Assembly (NCBI GenBank): GCA_021205365.1
Contig: JAJPXP010000019.1
Location: 1-64,000 of the forward strand
DNA: 64,000 nucleotides
Reading direction: 5' to 3'
DNA from: Clostridia bacterium
GTDB taxonomy: Bacteria > Bacillota > Clostridia > Oscillospirales > Butyricicoccaceae
Shown: positions 1 through 8,104 of the stretch, piece after piece
Layout of the letters: each line of letters opens with the position of its first letter
Numbering within the stretch: position 1 is the first letter of the stretch
The notes under the pieces: model-generated
The model's input: only the letters and a program-made list of their open reading frames with translations
Databases searched by the model: none
Told to the model about the DNA's origin: nothing
Made by a program: the position numbers and the translations under genes

Positions 1-556
1 TATCATGAAGTCCAGAGAACAGGGGGAGTTCTTTGGGCATATTGGAAACAGGAAAGCAACCACGCCCGTGGGACCATTTTGTAAACCATGCAAGTGTGGC
101 TGCTGCATAGGCTGCTTGATACAGATTTCAGATATTCGAATTGCCTAAGGAGAATCCGAAAAATATCAAGTAATTTGGGATTCTGTACTATTTGTTGTTA
201 AAATGCACAAATTTCGCTGCGTAAAATTATGAGTCAAAGCAAGAAAATACAAATCGTGCTGGAAATCCGGTCGAAATACCGGAAAAATTCAGCAATATTT
301 TTCTAACGATTATGACAATGATCTCATTATAATAATAGATATAAGTTGTGAAATATAACAAAAGTTATAAGTTACAACAGAGAACGGAACGCAGAACGTG
401 GTAGAAATGCTGTTTTTGCATAGTTCCTTTTGGGAAAAGCCATTACAGTATCCCGGATTGATCCACATACCGGACATTGATAGGTCATTGACACTGAGCA
501 GTCAGTGTATGATGATAGAACGCTAAAGACAAAGAGAAGAAAGGCTAGGTAAAACT
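1..556. other. Upstream region of the sugar ABC operon, no clear gene
   Basis: This stretch lies ahead of the first ABC transporter gene. Positions 2-148 stay open in one frame but contain a run of Cys and Gly codons that matches no family I know and has no visible start inside the window, so I do not call it. The remainder is AT-rich and probably carries the ABC operon promoter. A TATAAT at 328-333 could be a -10 box, but no convincing -35 sits at the right distance. Confidence 0.4.
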
Positions 557-1573
557 ATGACAATGAAAAAAAGGTTCATGAGTGTAGCGCTTGCAGGCGC
601 TATGTGTGTAGGTATGCTGGCAGGCTGTGGCGGTTCCTCCGGTTCATCTGCTTCCGGTTCCGGTACTTCCGGCTCCTCGGATGATGCGTATAACGTTTGC
701 GTCATTGTAAAGCTGACAGACGGTCACTTCAACAAGGTTATCGCTGGCGCAAAGGCTTATGCAGATGAGCATGATAACGTTACCGTTGATATCCAGTCTC
801 CGACCTCCGCAACTGCATATGACGAGCAGGCGAACATGATTGAAACAGCTTTGGGCAGCAATTATGACGCGGTTGTCATCGCTCCGCAGCAGTCCGCAGC
901 AGCTGCAACCAAGGTTGCTAGCACAGATAAGGTTGTTGTAGCTCTTGATACCGACTTTGAGTCCGAGAAGAAGTCTACATTCGTTGGCACCGGTAACTTG
1001 GACGCTGCAAAGGCTGGCGGCACAGCTGCTGCTGAAGCTGCAAAGGCAGCAGGCGTAGAAAAGCCGACCGCTATTATCCTGACCGGCGTACAGGGCGATG
1101 AAACCCATGATACCCGTCTGGAAGGCTACACAGCAGGCATCGAAGAAGCAGGCGGCGAAGTTATTGAAGTTCAGTACTGCGATGCACTGGCTGAGAAGGC
1201 TGCAACCGCAATGGAAGGCATCATCCAGAAGTATCCGGATGGCGTTGACATCATCCTGAACACCTGTGATGACATGGCTGTAGCAGCTGTAAAGATTATC
1301 CAGGATTCCGGCAGCGCAGCATATGCTGATACGATTGTTTGCGGCTTCGACGGCAACCAGGCTGCAATTGAGCTGATTGAGCAGGGCACACTGGCTATGG
1401 ACGTTGCACAGCTGGGCTATGATATGGGCTATAAGGCAGTTGAAGCAGCTGTAAGCGTACTGGACGGCAATGAAGTTGAAAGCTTTGTTGATTCCGGTTC
1501 TCTGGTTGTTTCCTCTGAAAACATTGATGACTACATCGCTGATATGAAGGATAAGGGCCTGTGGGAGGAATAA
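557..1573 (+). CDS. Sugar ABC transporter substrate-binding lipoprotein (RbsB/periplasmic-binding family)
   Basis: This is the extracellular sugar-binding subunit of an ABC importer, anchored to the outer face of the membrane as a lipoprotein. The N-terminus has a basic, hydrophobic signal peptide and a lipobox L-A-G-C with the acylated Cys at residue 24, then a Ser/Gly linker. Residues 45-335 form a two-lobed type-1 periplasmic-binding domain typical of ribose, galactose and inositol binders. It is the first gene of a binding protein-ATPase-permease set. Length (338 aa) is normal for the family. A second ATG at 563 could be the true start. The ligand cannot be read from the sequence; a pentose, hexose or cyclitol are all possible. 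Confidence 0.9.
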   Translation: MTMKKRFMSVALAGAMCVGMLAGCGGSSGSSASGSGTSGSSDDAYNVCVIVKLTDGHFNKVIAGAKAYADEHDNVTVDIQSPTSATAYDEQANMIETALGSNYDAVVIAPQQSAAAATKVASTDKVVVALDTDFESEKKSTFVGTGNLDAAKAGGTAAAEAAKAAGVEKPTAIILTGVQGDETHDTRLEGYTAGIEEAGGEVIEVQYCDALAEKAATAMEGIIQKYPDGVDIILNTCDDMAVAAVKIIQDSGSAAYADTIVCGFDGNQAAIELIEQGTLAMDVAQLGYDMGYKAVEAAVSVLDGNEVESFVDSGSLVVSSENIDDYIADMKDKGLWEE

Positions 1574-1693
1574 TCTCCTGATTTCTATGATCAAAAGATA
1601 ATAGGAAAAGATGAGATATCCCCTGATCGGTTTGGTATCGGTCAGGGGAATCTTTGAAAATTCATTCTCTTTCACGGAAAGGGTGAGTAGTCA

Positions 1694-3202
1694 ATGAGTA
1701 GTGAATATGTAGTAGAGCTGCGTAACTGTACCAAGATATTTCCGGGTGTTGTTGCACTTGATAAAATGCAGCTGGCAGTAAAGCCGGGCGAGATTCTGGG
1801 TTTGATCGGTGAAAATGGTGCAGGAAAATCAACACTGATTAAGGTACTGACTGGTGTTCATCAGCCGGACGAAGGCGAAATTTATGTCAATGGACAGAAG
1901 CTGTCCTTCAAGAATCCGAATGAATCCGCTGCAGCCGGAATTGCCTGTGTATATCAGGAGCTGAATATGGAAAAGCAGCTGAGTATTACAGACAATATCT
2001 TTATCAATAAATGGATCAAGGGGTCGGGCGGACTGCTTGATTACAAGACCATGCATAAGAAGGCAAAGGAAGTTATGGCTTCGCTGGGCCAGGATGTTGA
2101 TCCAACCCAGGCCGCAGGCACGTTTGGCATGGGCGTTCAGCAGATGGTCGAAATTGCAAAGGCAGTTTTGATTGATGCAAAAATGATTATCATGGACGAG
2201 CCGACCTCTTCCCTTGGCGAGAAGGAAGTAGAACAGCTGATGGTTACTTGCCGTAAGCTGCGTGACAGCGGCGTTGGCATCGTCTTCGTATCCCATAAGC
2301 TGGAAGAATTATTCGAGCTGTGTGACCGCGTTACGGTTATCCGTGACGGACAATACGTCGATACCAGGGATATCAAGGACTGGGACAACGATTCGCTGAT
2401 TGGAGCGATGGTAGGACGTACACTGGACAATTTGTTCCCGAAGGAATTCGGTACCAAGGGTGAAGTCGCTTTGAAGGCAGAGCATTTGGTAGAAGGCGGC
2501 GTTTTGGATGATGTCAGCTTTGAAGCATACCGGGGACAGGTTCTGGGCTTCGCTGGACTGGTTGGCGCAGGACGTACCGAAACCATGCGTGCGATTTTTG
2601 GCGCTGATCCATTGGACAGCGGCAAGGTGTTTATTGACGGAAAAGAAGTCAAAATCAAAAGCCCTGCACACGCAATCCAGGCAGGCATTGCCTTCCTGAC
2701 AGAAGACCGTAAGGGACAGGGCCTGGTACTTGCGGAGTCCATCCGTAATAACCTGATTATGGCAAATCTGAAGGGCTTCTGTAACGGCCCATTCCTCAAC
2801 CAGAAGCACATTTTGGAAGCAGGAAAGGAAAATATCACTTCGCTGCGCATTAAGACGCCTTCCATCGATGAGATCGTAGGACAGCTGTCCGGCGGCAATC
2901 AGCAGAAGGTCGTTATCGGCAAGTGGGTCAACACCGAGGCTGAGATCTTTATCTTTGATGAACCGACGCGCGGCATTGACGTAGGCGCAAAAATTGAAGT
3001 ATACAATGTTATGAACCGTCTTGTGAAGCAAGGAAAGTGTGTTATCATGGTTTCCTCCGAAATGCCGGAGATTCTGGGTATGTCTGATCGCGTTATCGTC
3101 ATGCGAGGCGGCAGAGTGATGGCAACGGTAGACCGTGATAGTAAGCATTTTAACCAGGAGAGCCTGATGAAGGCAGCATGGGGAGGAACGTTAGATGAGT
3201 AA
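1694..3202 (+). CDS. Sugar ABC transporter ATP-binding protein, RbsA/MglA type
   Basis: This cytoplasmic ATPase energises sugar import. It is one 502-residue chain with two nucleotide-binding domains, as in RbsA and MglA. Domain 1 has Walker A G-E-N-G-A-G-K-S-T at residues 39-47 and Walker B with M-D-E-P. Its signature is degenerate (F-G-M-G-V-Q-Q). Domain 2 has the atypical Walker A (G-L-V-G-A-G-R-T) usual for this family, a full L-S-G-G-N-Q-Q-K signature and the D-E-P-T-R-G-I-D-V-G-A-K block. It sits 120 nt after the binding protein and its last 8 nt overlap the permease start, which suggests translational coupling. Confidence 0.94.
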   Translation: MSSEYVVELRNCTKIFPGVVALDKMQLAVKPGEILGLIGENGAGKSTLIKVLTGVHQPDEGEIYVNGQKLSFKNPNESAAAGIACVYQELNMEKQLSITDNIFINKWIKGSGGLLDYKTMHKKAKEVMASLGQDVDPTQAAGTFGMGVQQMVEIAKAVLIDAKMIIMDEPTSSLGEKEVEQLMVTCRKLRDSGVGIVFVSHKLEELFELCDRVTVIRDGQYVDTRDIKDWDNDSLIGAMVGRTLDNLFPKEFGTKGEVALKAEHLVEGGVLDDVSFEAYRGQVLGFAGLVGAGRTETMRAIFGADPLDSGKVFIDGKEVKIKSPAHAIQAGIAFLTEDRKGQGLVLAESIRNNLIMANLKGFCNGPFLNQKHILEAGKENITSLRIKTPSIDEIVGQLSGGNQQKVVIGKWVNTEAEIFIFDEPTRGIDVGAKIEVYNVMNRLVKQGKCVIMVSSEMPEILGMSDRVIVMRGGRVMATVDRDSKHFNQESLMKAAWGGTLDE

Positions 3203-4187
3203 GAAAAAATTTGGCGGCTTAGGTCAGTATGCCGCTACAATCGGCGCATTGCTTATTTTGTGTGTTATTTTTACGATTGTGTGTGATACCTTTTTGACAT
3301 ATAATAATATTATGTCTGTTCTCAAGCAGTCAATGTTTATTGCGTTGACGGCTGCCGGCATGCTGCTGTGCTTGATTACCGCAGGTATTGACCTGTCAGT
3401 TGGTGCAAATGCGATATTCTGCTCCTGCTTGATTGGTATGCTGGTAAATAAGGGCATTACCAATCCGGTTATCCTGATCTTAGTGCCGCTGATTGCAGGT
3501 ACTGCTATTGGTTTGATCAACGGCCTGCTGCTGACCCGGCTGCATCTGCCGCATCCGTTTGTATCCACACTGGGTATGAAGAACTTCCTGTGGGGCGCAG
3601 CTCTGGTAGTAACCGGTTCCCAGATGGTATCTGGTTTCCCAAATTCCGTTATGTGGCTGGGCACTGCAACTGTCGGCGGTTTCCCGATTGGCTATATCGT
3701 TATTATTGTTATTTACATCATCATGCATATCATGCTGACCCGCACAGCGCTGGGACGTTCCATCTACTGTGCAGGCGGTAATCCGGAGGCAACCCGTCTT
3801 TCCGGTATCAACTCTGCAAACGTCCTGACCTTCTGCTACGTTGTATCCGGCTTGCTGGCAGGACTTGCAGGTATCGTTAACATTGGCCGTTCCGGTACTG
3901 CCAATGGTGCAACTGCAATCCAGCCGTATGATACCGATGCAATTGCATCCTGTGTTATCGGCGGCGCATCCTTCATGGGCGGCAAGGGCACGATGCTCGG
4001 CACCATGCTCGGCGCACTGGTTATCGCAGCTCTGCGCAATGGCTTCACCCTGCTGGCTTTCAGCTCCGCAGTACAGAACATGGTTCTGGGTCTGGTAATC
4101 ATCGCTGCTGTACTCCTTGACGTATATCGTGAGGCTATGGCTGCATCTGCTCGCCGCAAGGAAGCTGCTGCAAGGGCAAAGGCATAA
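3195..4187 (+). CDS. Sugar ABC transporter permease, RbsC type
   Basis: This is the membrane channel subunit of the importer. It has 330 residues, almost entirely hydrophobic, with about eight to ten membrane segments. The conserved stretch around residues 66-75 (T-A-G-I-D-L-S-V-G) is typical of the BPD_transp_2 family used by ribose, galactose and inositol systems. A basic Ala/Lys/Arg tail closes the protein. It overlaps the ATPase gene by 8 nt and is followed by a stem-loop at 4229-4258, so the three genes form one operon. Two identical permease subunits probably pair with the fused ATPase. Confidence 0.93.
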   Translation: MSKKKFGGLGQYAATIGALLILCVIFTIVCDTFLTYNNIMSVLKQSMFIALTAAGMLLCLITAGIDLSVGANAIFCSCLIGMLVNKGITNPVILILVPLIAGTAIGLINGLLLTRLHLPHPFVSTLGMKNFLWGAALVVTGSQMVSGFPNSVMWLGTATVGGFPIGYIVIIVIYIIMHIMLTRTALGRSIYCAGGNPEATRLSGINSANVLTFCYVVSGLLAGLAGIVNIGRSGTANGATAIQPYDTDAIASCVIGGASFMGGKGTMLGTMLGALVIAALRNGFTLLAFSSAVQNMVLGLVIIAAVLLDVYREAMAASARRKEAAARAKA

Positions 4188-4228
4188 TTCTATTTTCAGT
4201 TTCAAATTCATTCTTATTTTCCTACATG

Positions 4229-4260
4229 CAAGGGAGTCTGCTCCGGCGGACTTCCTTGTT
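4229..4260 (+). terminator. Probable intrinsic terminator of the ABC operon
   Basis: A 10-bp stem (CAAGGGAGTC pairing with GACTTCCTTG, one G-U pair) closes a 10-nt loop 41 nt after the permease stop. The following T-tract is short, so termination may be partial. Confidence 0.6.
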
Positions 4261-4313
4261 CCCAATTTCGGAAAACACCATTAATCATTGTCTTTTACAG
4301 GGAGGATTGGTTC

Positions 4314-4595
4314 ATGAAGCGAGGATATCACAGCACACAGCGGAAATATTTTAATACAGTTCCGCGCACAGGCTTTCTGGGTCTGGCACTCGGCTATGCA
4401 GTCGGATTGTTTTTAACCGGACTGTTCCGGATGGACGGCAGCATACTGCAGATTGTTGGCGCCGTTGTTGGCACAGCGATCGGTTATTGGATTGACGGCA
4501 AATATTTTGCGGAAAAGGACGAGCCTGTGGAAGAGATAGAAAGAATGGAGAAACTTGCCGAAGAAGAAGCAAAAAAGGCGGATGAGGACGGATGA
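4314..4595 (+). CDS. Small hypothetical membrane protein
   Basis: This 93-residue protein is not one I recognise. The first 20 residues are basic and polar. Residues about 20-65 carry two hydrophobic segments rich in Gly and Ala with a short turn, and the C-terminal 30 residues are strongly charged (Glu, Lys, Asp), which suggests a cytoplasmic coiled tail. A good ribosome-binding site (GGGAGGATT) stands before the ATG at 4314. The stop overlaps the next start by 4 nt (ATGA), so the two genes are translationally coupled. It is likely an inner-membrane accessory protein; its function is unknown. Confidence 0.6.
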   Translation: MKRGYHSTQRKYFNTVPRTGFLGLALGYAVGLFLTGLFRMDGSILQIVGAVVGTAIGYWIDGKYFAEKDEPVEEIERMEKLAEEEAKKADEDG

Positions 4596-5146
4596 CGGAT
4601 TTTCAGACAAAAGCGCAACGTTTTTTATGGAGGACGGAGAAGCAATATCCGCAGCCGTTTGAGGTGCAGCGGGACGTTTCCATTTGTGGAAAAAGCTTTC
4701 CTATGACTGCACAGTATGAACAGCAGGACAAACGCTATTTACTGGGCATCAAAAGCAGGATTTCAAGAGAAAATCTCTGTGGAGAAAAATACTTTTTTGA
4801 TTGCTGTGAAACGCTGGATGAGCAGGCCTTTGCAGAATATAAGGCATTGTTCAAACGTCTGCAGGATGAGCTTGTACCAGCGGATAATCCGGCACATGAT
4901 TACACCTTCATCAGCTTTGTGCTGTGCACCGCCAATGTAGGAAAAGGGATACAGAAAAAAATCAAGCGAACCAATGATTACCGTCAATACAAATACGGCC
5001 AATATGGCTGGAGTGCATTGCGGCTTTGTGTCGTTGACCTGGAAGCAGAAACCTATTATTGCAATGGAATGGGAAAAGGTATCTGGGAATGCCTGACACG
5101 CGAAGAGATACCGCAGGAACAGAACAAGCTGTTTGGTTTATTTTAG
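4592..5146 (+). CDS. Hypothetical protein coupled to the small membrane protein
   Basis: This 184-residue protein appears soluble and has no motif I can name. Aromatic residues (Tyr, Phe, Trp) are frequent and four Cys are scattered through the middle, with no CxxC pair. No signal peptide or membrane segment is visible. It overlaps the preceding gene by 4 nt, and the pair ends at a strong terminator at 5205-5231, so these two form their own small operon after the ABC genes. It may be a cytoplasmic partner of the membrane protein, but nothing in the sequence proves that. Confidence 0.6.
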   Translation: MTDFQTKAQRFLWRTEKQYPQPFEVQRDVSICGKSFPMTAQYEQQDKRYLLGIKSRISRENLCGEKYFFDCCETLDEQAFAEYKALFKRLQDELVPADNPAHDYTFISFVLCTANVGKGIQKKIKRTNDYRQYKYGQYGWSALRLCVVDLEAETYYCNGMGKGIWECLTREEIPQEQNKLFGLF

Positions 5147-5204
5147 CGCATATCCGAAAAGTCAAATATTGTGACTCTCTTTGCAAATACAAAATACTTC
5201 AGCT

Positions 5205-5231
5205 AACGCTCACCAGTGGTGGGCGTTTTCT
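5205..5231 (+). terminator. Intrinsic terminator after 4592-5146
   Basis: AACGCTCACC pairs with GGTGGGCGTT (one wobble) in a compact hairpin followed by TTTTCTT. It closes the two-gene unit upstream and may mark the left limit of the recombinase region. Confidence 0.75.
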
Positions 5232-5284
5232 TATGTCTAAAGACAAGCTGCTGGTACATATATCATACCGATTGGAGGGATTGG

Positions 5285-5488
5285 ATGAAGCGTCAAAAGC
5301 ATCGTGAGTTTGTCTATATTGGAGAGCCAGTACCACAGCTGAAGGAACAGGAGCACGGCGATTTTCTGCTGCTGGTACAGGAGTCGGTTTTGTTTTCGCT
5401 GGAGAAGCGGGGGTTACTCAGTCAGGCGCAGCGGGAAAATGCGGTTCAGCTACTGGAGCAGCAATACCGCCAGAAACGGGGGAAATAG
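5285..5488 (+). CDS. Small hypothetical protein upstream of the serine recombinase
   Basis: The start at 5285 is chosen because GGAGG lies at 5274-5278, six bases ahead. The product is 67 residues, charged, with a Leu/Gln-rich C-terminal half (around L-L-S-Q-A-Q-R-E-N-A) that looks like the short SHOCT-type helix found in small proteins beside clostridial recombinases. That family link is a weak guess. It has no membrane segment. The recombinase begins 141 nt downstream on the same strand, so the two are probably part of the same mobile unit, perhaps with this protein as a directionality or accessory factor. Confidence 0.55.
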   Translation: MKRQKHREFVYIGEPVPQLKEQEHGDFLLLVQESVLFSLEKRGLLSQAQRENAVQLLEQQYRQKRGK

Positions 5489-5629
5489 AAAATCAAATGG
5501 CGTCTGGTGTGGGAGCGGTTTGGCGTGATTGGCGGTGAAAGCGTGGACATTCCGGGCACGATATTAAAGTGACAGCATCGATTTGCACAGAGGCATGGGC
5601 TGTGTCTATGGCAGGAAGGAGCAGGATAT

Positions 5630-7228
5630 ATGAACCGATATGAGCGTATGTCCGGGGAATGGAAGCTCAAACGTATGCGGAAGCGTATCGCCGCCTACTG
5701 CCGGGTATCGACAGACCGTGAGGATCAATCCAATTCGTTTGAAAGCCAGAAGCGGTATTTCCGCAGGTATATTGAACAGCATCCGGATTGGGAGCTGTTT
5801 GAAGTATTTGCCGATGAGGGTATCTCCGGCACAAACACAAAGAAGAGAAAAGAGTTCAACCGCATGATTGCCTGTGCCCAACATGGTGCGTTTGATCTGA
5901 TTGTGACAAAGGAAATTTCCCGGTTTGCGCGCAATACGCTGGACAGTATTTATTATACCCGTGAACTGAAGAAGTATGGCGTCGGCGTCATCTTCATGAA
6001 TGACAATATCAATACGCTTGACCCGGACGCAGAGCTGCGTCTGACCATCATGGCGTCAATTGCGCAGGAGGAAAGCCGCAAGACCTCAGAGCGGGTGAAA
6101 TGGGGACAGAAGCGCCGCATGGAACAGGGGGTTGTGTTTGGCAGAAGTATGTTGGGCTACGATGTTCGCGGCGGCAAAATGTATATCAATGAAGAAGGCG
6201 CTGCAACTGTACGCCGTATTTTCCATAAGTTCGTCTATGAGGGCAAAGGTACGCATGTGATTGCGCGTGAACTGAGAGAAGAAGGAATCCATCCGATGCA
6301 TGGGAAAGAATGGCAGAATACGGTCATTCTCCGTGTCATCCGCAACGAAAAATATTGCGGAGACCTCATACAGAAAAAGACCTATACCCCCGACTTCCTG
6401 TCCCATGAAAAGAAATATAACCGCGGACAGGAGGATTTTGTCATCCTTCGTGACCACCATGAACCGATTGTCTCCCGTGAGCTGTTTGAACGTGCCAACC
6501 GGATATTGGATGCAAAATCGATGTCACAGGAAGGGAAGGCGAAGCACAGCAACCGGTATCCGTTTTCGGGGAAAATCAAATGCGGCTGCTGTGGTTCCAG
6601 CTATGTGGCGCGGTATAAGACGCGCAAGGATGGGAGCCGTTATAAGGCATGGAGATGCTTACAGGCGGCAAAGTATGGCGGCGCACACATCGATACGCAG
6701 GGAAACCGGATCGGCTGTTCCAGCGCCTCTATCCGAAATGAGGATGCCGTTCACATAATGTATCTGGTGTGCCAGAGCCTGGGGCTGTATGAGAAGAAGA
6801 TCATGGACCACCTCCTTTGCGTTGTACGGTGTGTTATCGGCATGGAATCACAGAAAGCAGATATTACCCGATGGGAGACACAGCTTGCCGGAGCACAGGA
6901 AAAACGGGAAAAGCTGCTTGACCTGTATCTGAATAACATACTGGACAAAGATGAACTGATAACCAAAAGGGACTTTTACGATTGCGAGATCAACCGGATT
7001 TCCGAACTGCTGGAGAGCGGAAGCAGGCAGCGGGACATGGCAGAACAGCAGGAGAAGCTGATGCAGGATATTGCGAGAGCGGTTCAAGAGCTGCTGCATG
7101 GCGTAGCATACGAAGATGAGTTCTACAAGCGGCTATTGAACAAAATGGTCATATATGACAGGGATACAATTGGTATTTACCTCAACTTGCTGCCGAATCA
7201 ATGGAAATATACGGCTGTAAAAGCCTGA
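5630..7228 (+). CDS. Large serine site-specific recombinase
   Basis: This enzyme cuts and rejoins DNA at attachment sites through a covalent serine link. The N-terminal resolvase domain (residues about 18-165) holds Y-C-R-V-S-T-D with nucleophile Ser27 and an arginine-rich active site. A recombinase domain follows (about 190-300), then a zinc ribbon with C-G-C-C and later Cys residues (about 320-365), and a coiled-coil region (about 420-490). Its 532 residues fit the large serine integrase class. An AGGAAGGAG site precedes the ATG. The gene ends about 40 nt from the point where cotJC homology stops, the usual position of such genes beside an attachment site. Confidence 0.93.
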   Translation: MNRYERMSGEWKLKRMRKRIAAYCRVSTDREDQSNSFESQKRYFRRYIEQHPDWELFEVFADEGISGTNTKKRKEFNRMIACAQHGAFDLIVTKEISRFARNTLDSIYYTRELKKYGVGVIFMNDNINTLDPDAELRLTIMASIAQEESRKTSERVKWGQKRRMEQGVVFGRSMLGYDVRGGKMYINEEGAATVRRIFHKFVYEGKGTHVIARELREEGIHPMHGKEWQNTVILRVIRNEKYCGDLIQKKTYTPDFLSHEKKYNRGQEDFVILRDHHEPIVSRELFERANRILDAKSMSQEGKAKHSNRYPFSGKIKCGCCGSSYVARYKTRKDGSRYKAWRCLQAAKYGGAHIDTQGNRIGCSSASIRNEDAVHIMYLVCQSLGLYEKKIMDHLLCVVRCVIGMESQKADITRWETQLAGAQEKREKLLDLYLNNILDKDELITKRDFYDCEINRISELLESGSRQRDMAEQQEKLMQDIARAVQELLHGVAYEDEFYKRLLNKMVIYDRDTIGIYLNLLPNQWKYTAVKA

Positions 7229-7457
7229 AAAAACAGGAAACCCTTATTGGGAACATTTCCGATACCGCAGTACCGATATCTGTTAAAATTGCTTTGCCCT
7301 GTGCATATGGCTGCGTAAAACGTTGCGTCAGATAACGTGTTGCGGCGCCAAGCTCACCATCCGGGCCGCCCAACTGGGTAATAATCAGCTTTGCCATTGC
7401 CGGGTCGGGCTGTGAAATATGAACTGGGTAAATTAACTTCTTATTATAATCCCACAT
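7182..7457 (-). pseudogene. cotJC: Truncated cotJC (spore coat manganese-catalase-like protein), interrupted at the recombinase junction
   Basis: Residues 1-63 match the start of CotJC: an opening near M-W-D-Y-N-K-K, then P-D-P-A-M-A-K and G-G-P-D-G-E-L-G-A-A, and finally A-I-L-T-D-I-G-T. After about position 7269 the frame runs into DNA beside and inside the serine recombinase gene and loses all similarity. Intact CotJC is about 190 residues and carries a di-manganese ferritin-like fold, so about two thirds is missing, including most metal ligands. The ribosome-binding site GGGAGGTG and 3-nt spacing after cotJB are intact. Either an element sits in the gene and could be excised, or the rest has been lost. 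The missing part is not between 1 and 5630. Confidence 0.85.
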
Positions 7458-7460
7458 ATT

Positions 7461-7706
7461 TCACACCTCCCATGGCCATGGCTCATCAATCCAGTTCCAG
7501 CGTTTGTCAGTACCCGCGTCGAACAGGGTTAACGGGCCAAAATGCTTTTGATAAAGCTCTTCTGCCTGCTGCTGTTTTTTATGCATCATACGGAAATACT
7601 GCAAAGCAGTTTCATCCTCCGGATGACTATCCAGATACATGCCGGCGTCGATCATAGCAAATTTATGCTGGCGGAGATCCTGCAGGGCTTTTTCCTTTTC
7701 AGTCAC
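7461..7706 (-). CDS. cotJB: Spore coat protein CotJB
   Basis: CotJB is a small coat protein made in the mother cell and partners CotJA and CotJC. The 81-residue product has the family hallmarks: Y-L-D-S-H-P-E-D near residue 24 and a C-terminal E-P-W-P-W-E-V. I choose a GTG start at 7706 because it follows GGAGAGGAGG and overlaps the cotJA stop as GTGACTGA, giving the usual length. A longer upstream reading (to 7817) only antisenses cotJA. The gene is intact, unlike its downstream neighbour cotJC. Confidence 0.9.
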   Translation of the reverse strand: MTEKEKALQDLRQHKFAMIDAGMYLDSHPEDETALQYFRMMHKKQQQAEELYQKHFGPLTLFDAGTDKRWNWIDEPWPWEV

Positions 7707-7935
7707 AGGAAACGGCCTCCTCTCCAATAAATGGTTTGTCAAGGTCCGCAAAAATCGTACCCCGTGCCAATGCGACATCATCGTTATAAATGTTCTGCCA
7801 GACCTGATCCGGGACAAAACCCATTGCCAACGCCAGCAGATTATAGTTCAGGACAAAACCAGGGCCGGATTGTGCATGCTGTGGTGTAACAGCAGATTTT
7901 GCGCCATTTGGCTTTTCCATTGCCATAAGTCTCAT
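7699..7935 (-). CDS. cotJA: Spore coat-associated protein CotJA
   Basis: This is the first gene of the cotJ operon and encodes a 78-residue spore-coat morphogenesis protein. The C-terminal half holds the conserved block W-Q-N-I-Y-N-D-D-V-A-L-A-R-G-T-I-F-A-D-L, which recognisably matches CotJA; the N-terminal half is variable and low in structure, as is usual. The start at 7935 follows AAAGGATG; a second in-frame ATG lies at 7926. The stop overlaps the cotJB start. A sigma-E-like -10 sequence lies 45 nt upstream, consistent with mother-cell expression. Confidence 0.88.
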   Translation of the reverse strand: MRLMAMEKPNGAKSAVTPQHAQSGPGFVLNYNLLALAMGFVPDQVWQNIYNDDVALARGTIFADLDKPFIGEEAVSCD

Positions 7936-7979
7936 GCATCCTTTCTGAAAAAAGATAAGTCAAAGGGACTTTCGGTATC

Positions 7980-7987
7980 ATCGTATG
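7980..7987 (-). promoter_or_regulatory. Possible sigma-E -10 box for cotJABC
   Basis: CATACGAT on the minus strand is one base off the sigma-E -10 consensus CATACAAT and lies 45 nt upstream of cotJA. No clear -35 is visible at the expected spacing, so this is tentative. Confidence 0.35.
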
Positions 7988-8045
7988 CATGATGGGATGT
8001 ACGGGTGCGCCGCAGGCAGATGACAAAAGATTTCTCAAACAGATA

Positions 8046-8086
8046 TTGACAATTTGATATCATTATGATATCATACAAGTATCAAA
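8046..8086 (+). promoter_or_regulatory. Promoter with doublet palindromic operator for the SPFH operon
   Basis: TTGACA at 8046-8051 and TATCAT at 8069-8074 are spaced 17 nt. Two copies of the palindrome TGATATCA, at 8056-8063 and 8067-8074, overlap the spacer and -10. Flanking TTTGATA and TATCAAA extend the symmetry. Such repeated short palindromes are typical targets of ribbon-helix-helix repressors, and one is encoded in this operon at 9117-9317. Confidence 0.65.
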
Positions 8087-8104
8087 TACAAGGAGGGAAT
8101 AGAG

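Noticed and set aside
2..148. Open frame at the left edge with several Cys and Gly codons
   Set aside because: No start visible, no family match, and codon use unlike the neighbours; may be chance or a gene tail.
644..1675. 343-codon minus-strand frame
   Set aside because: Antisense to the binding-protein gene; composition is the mirror of its codons and no ribosome-binding site is present.
5489..5629. Second attachment site or rest of cotJC left of the recombinase
   Set aside because: I read 1-5630 on both strands for the E-E-L-x-H continuation of cotJC and found nothing.
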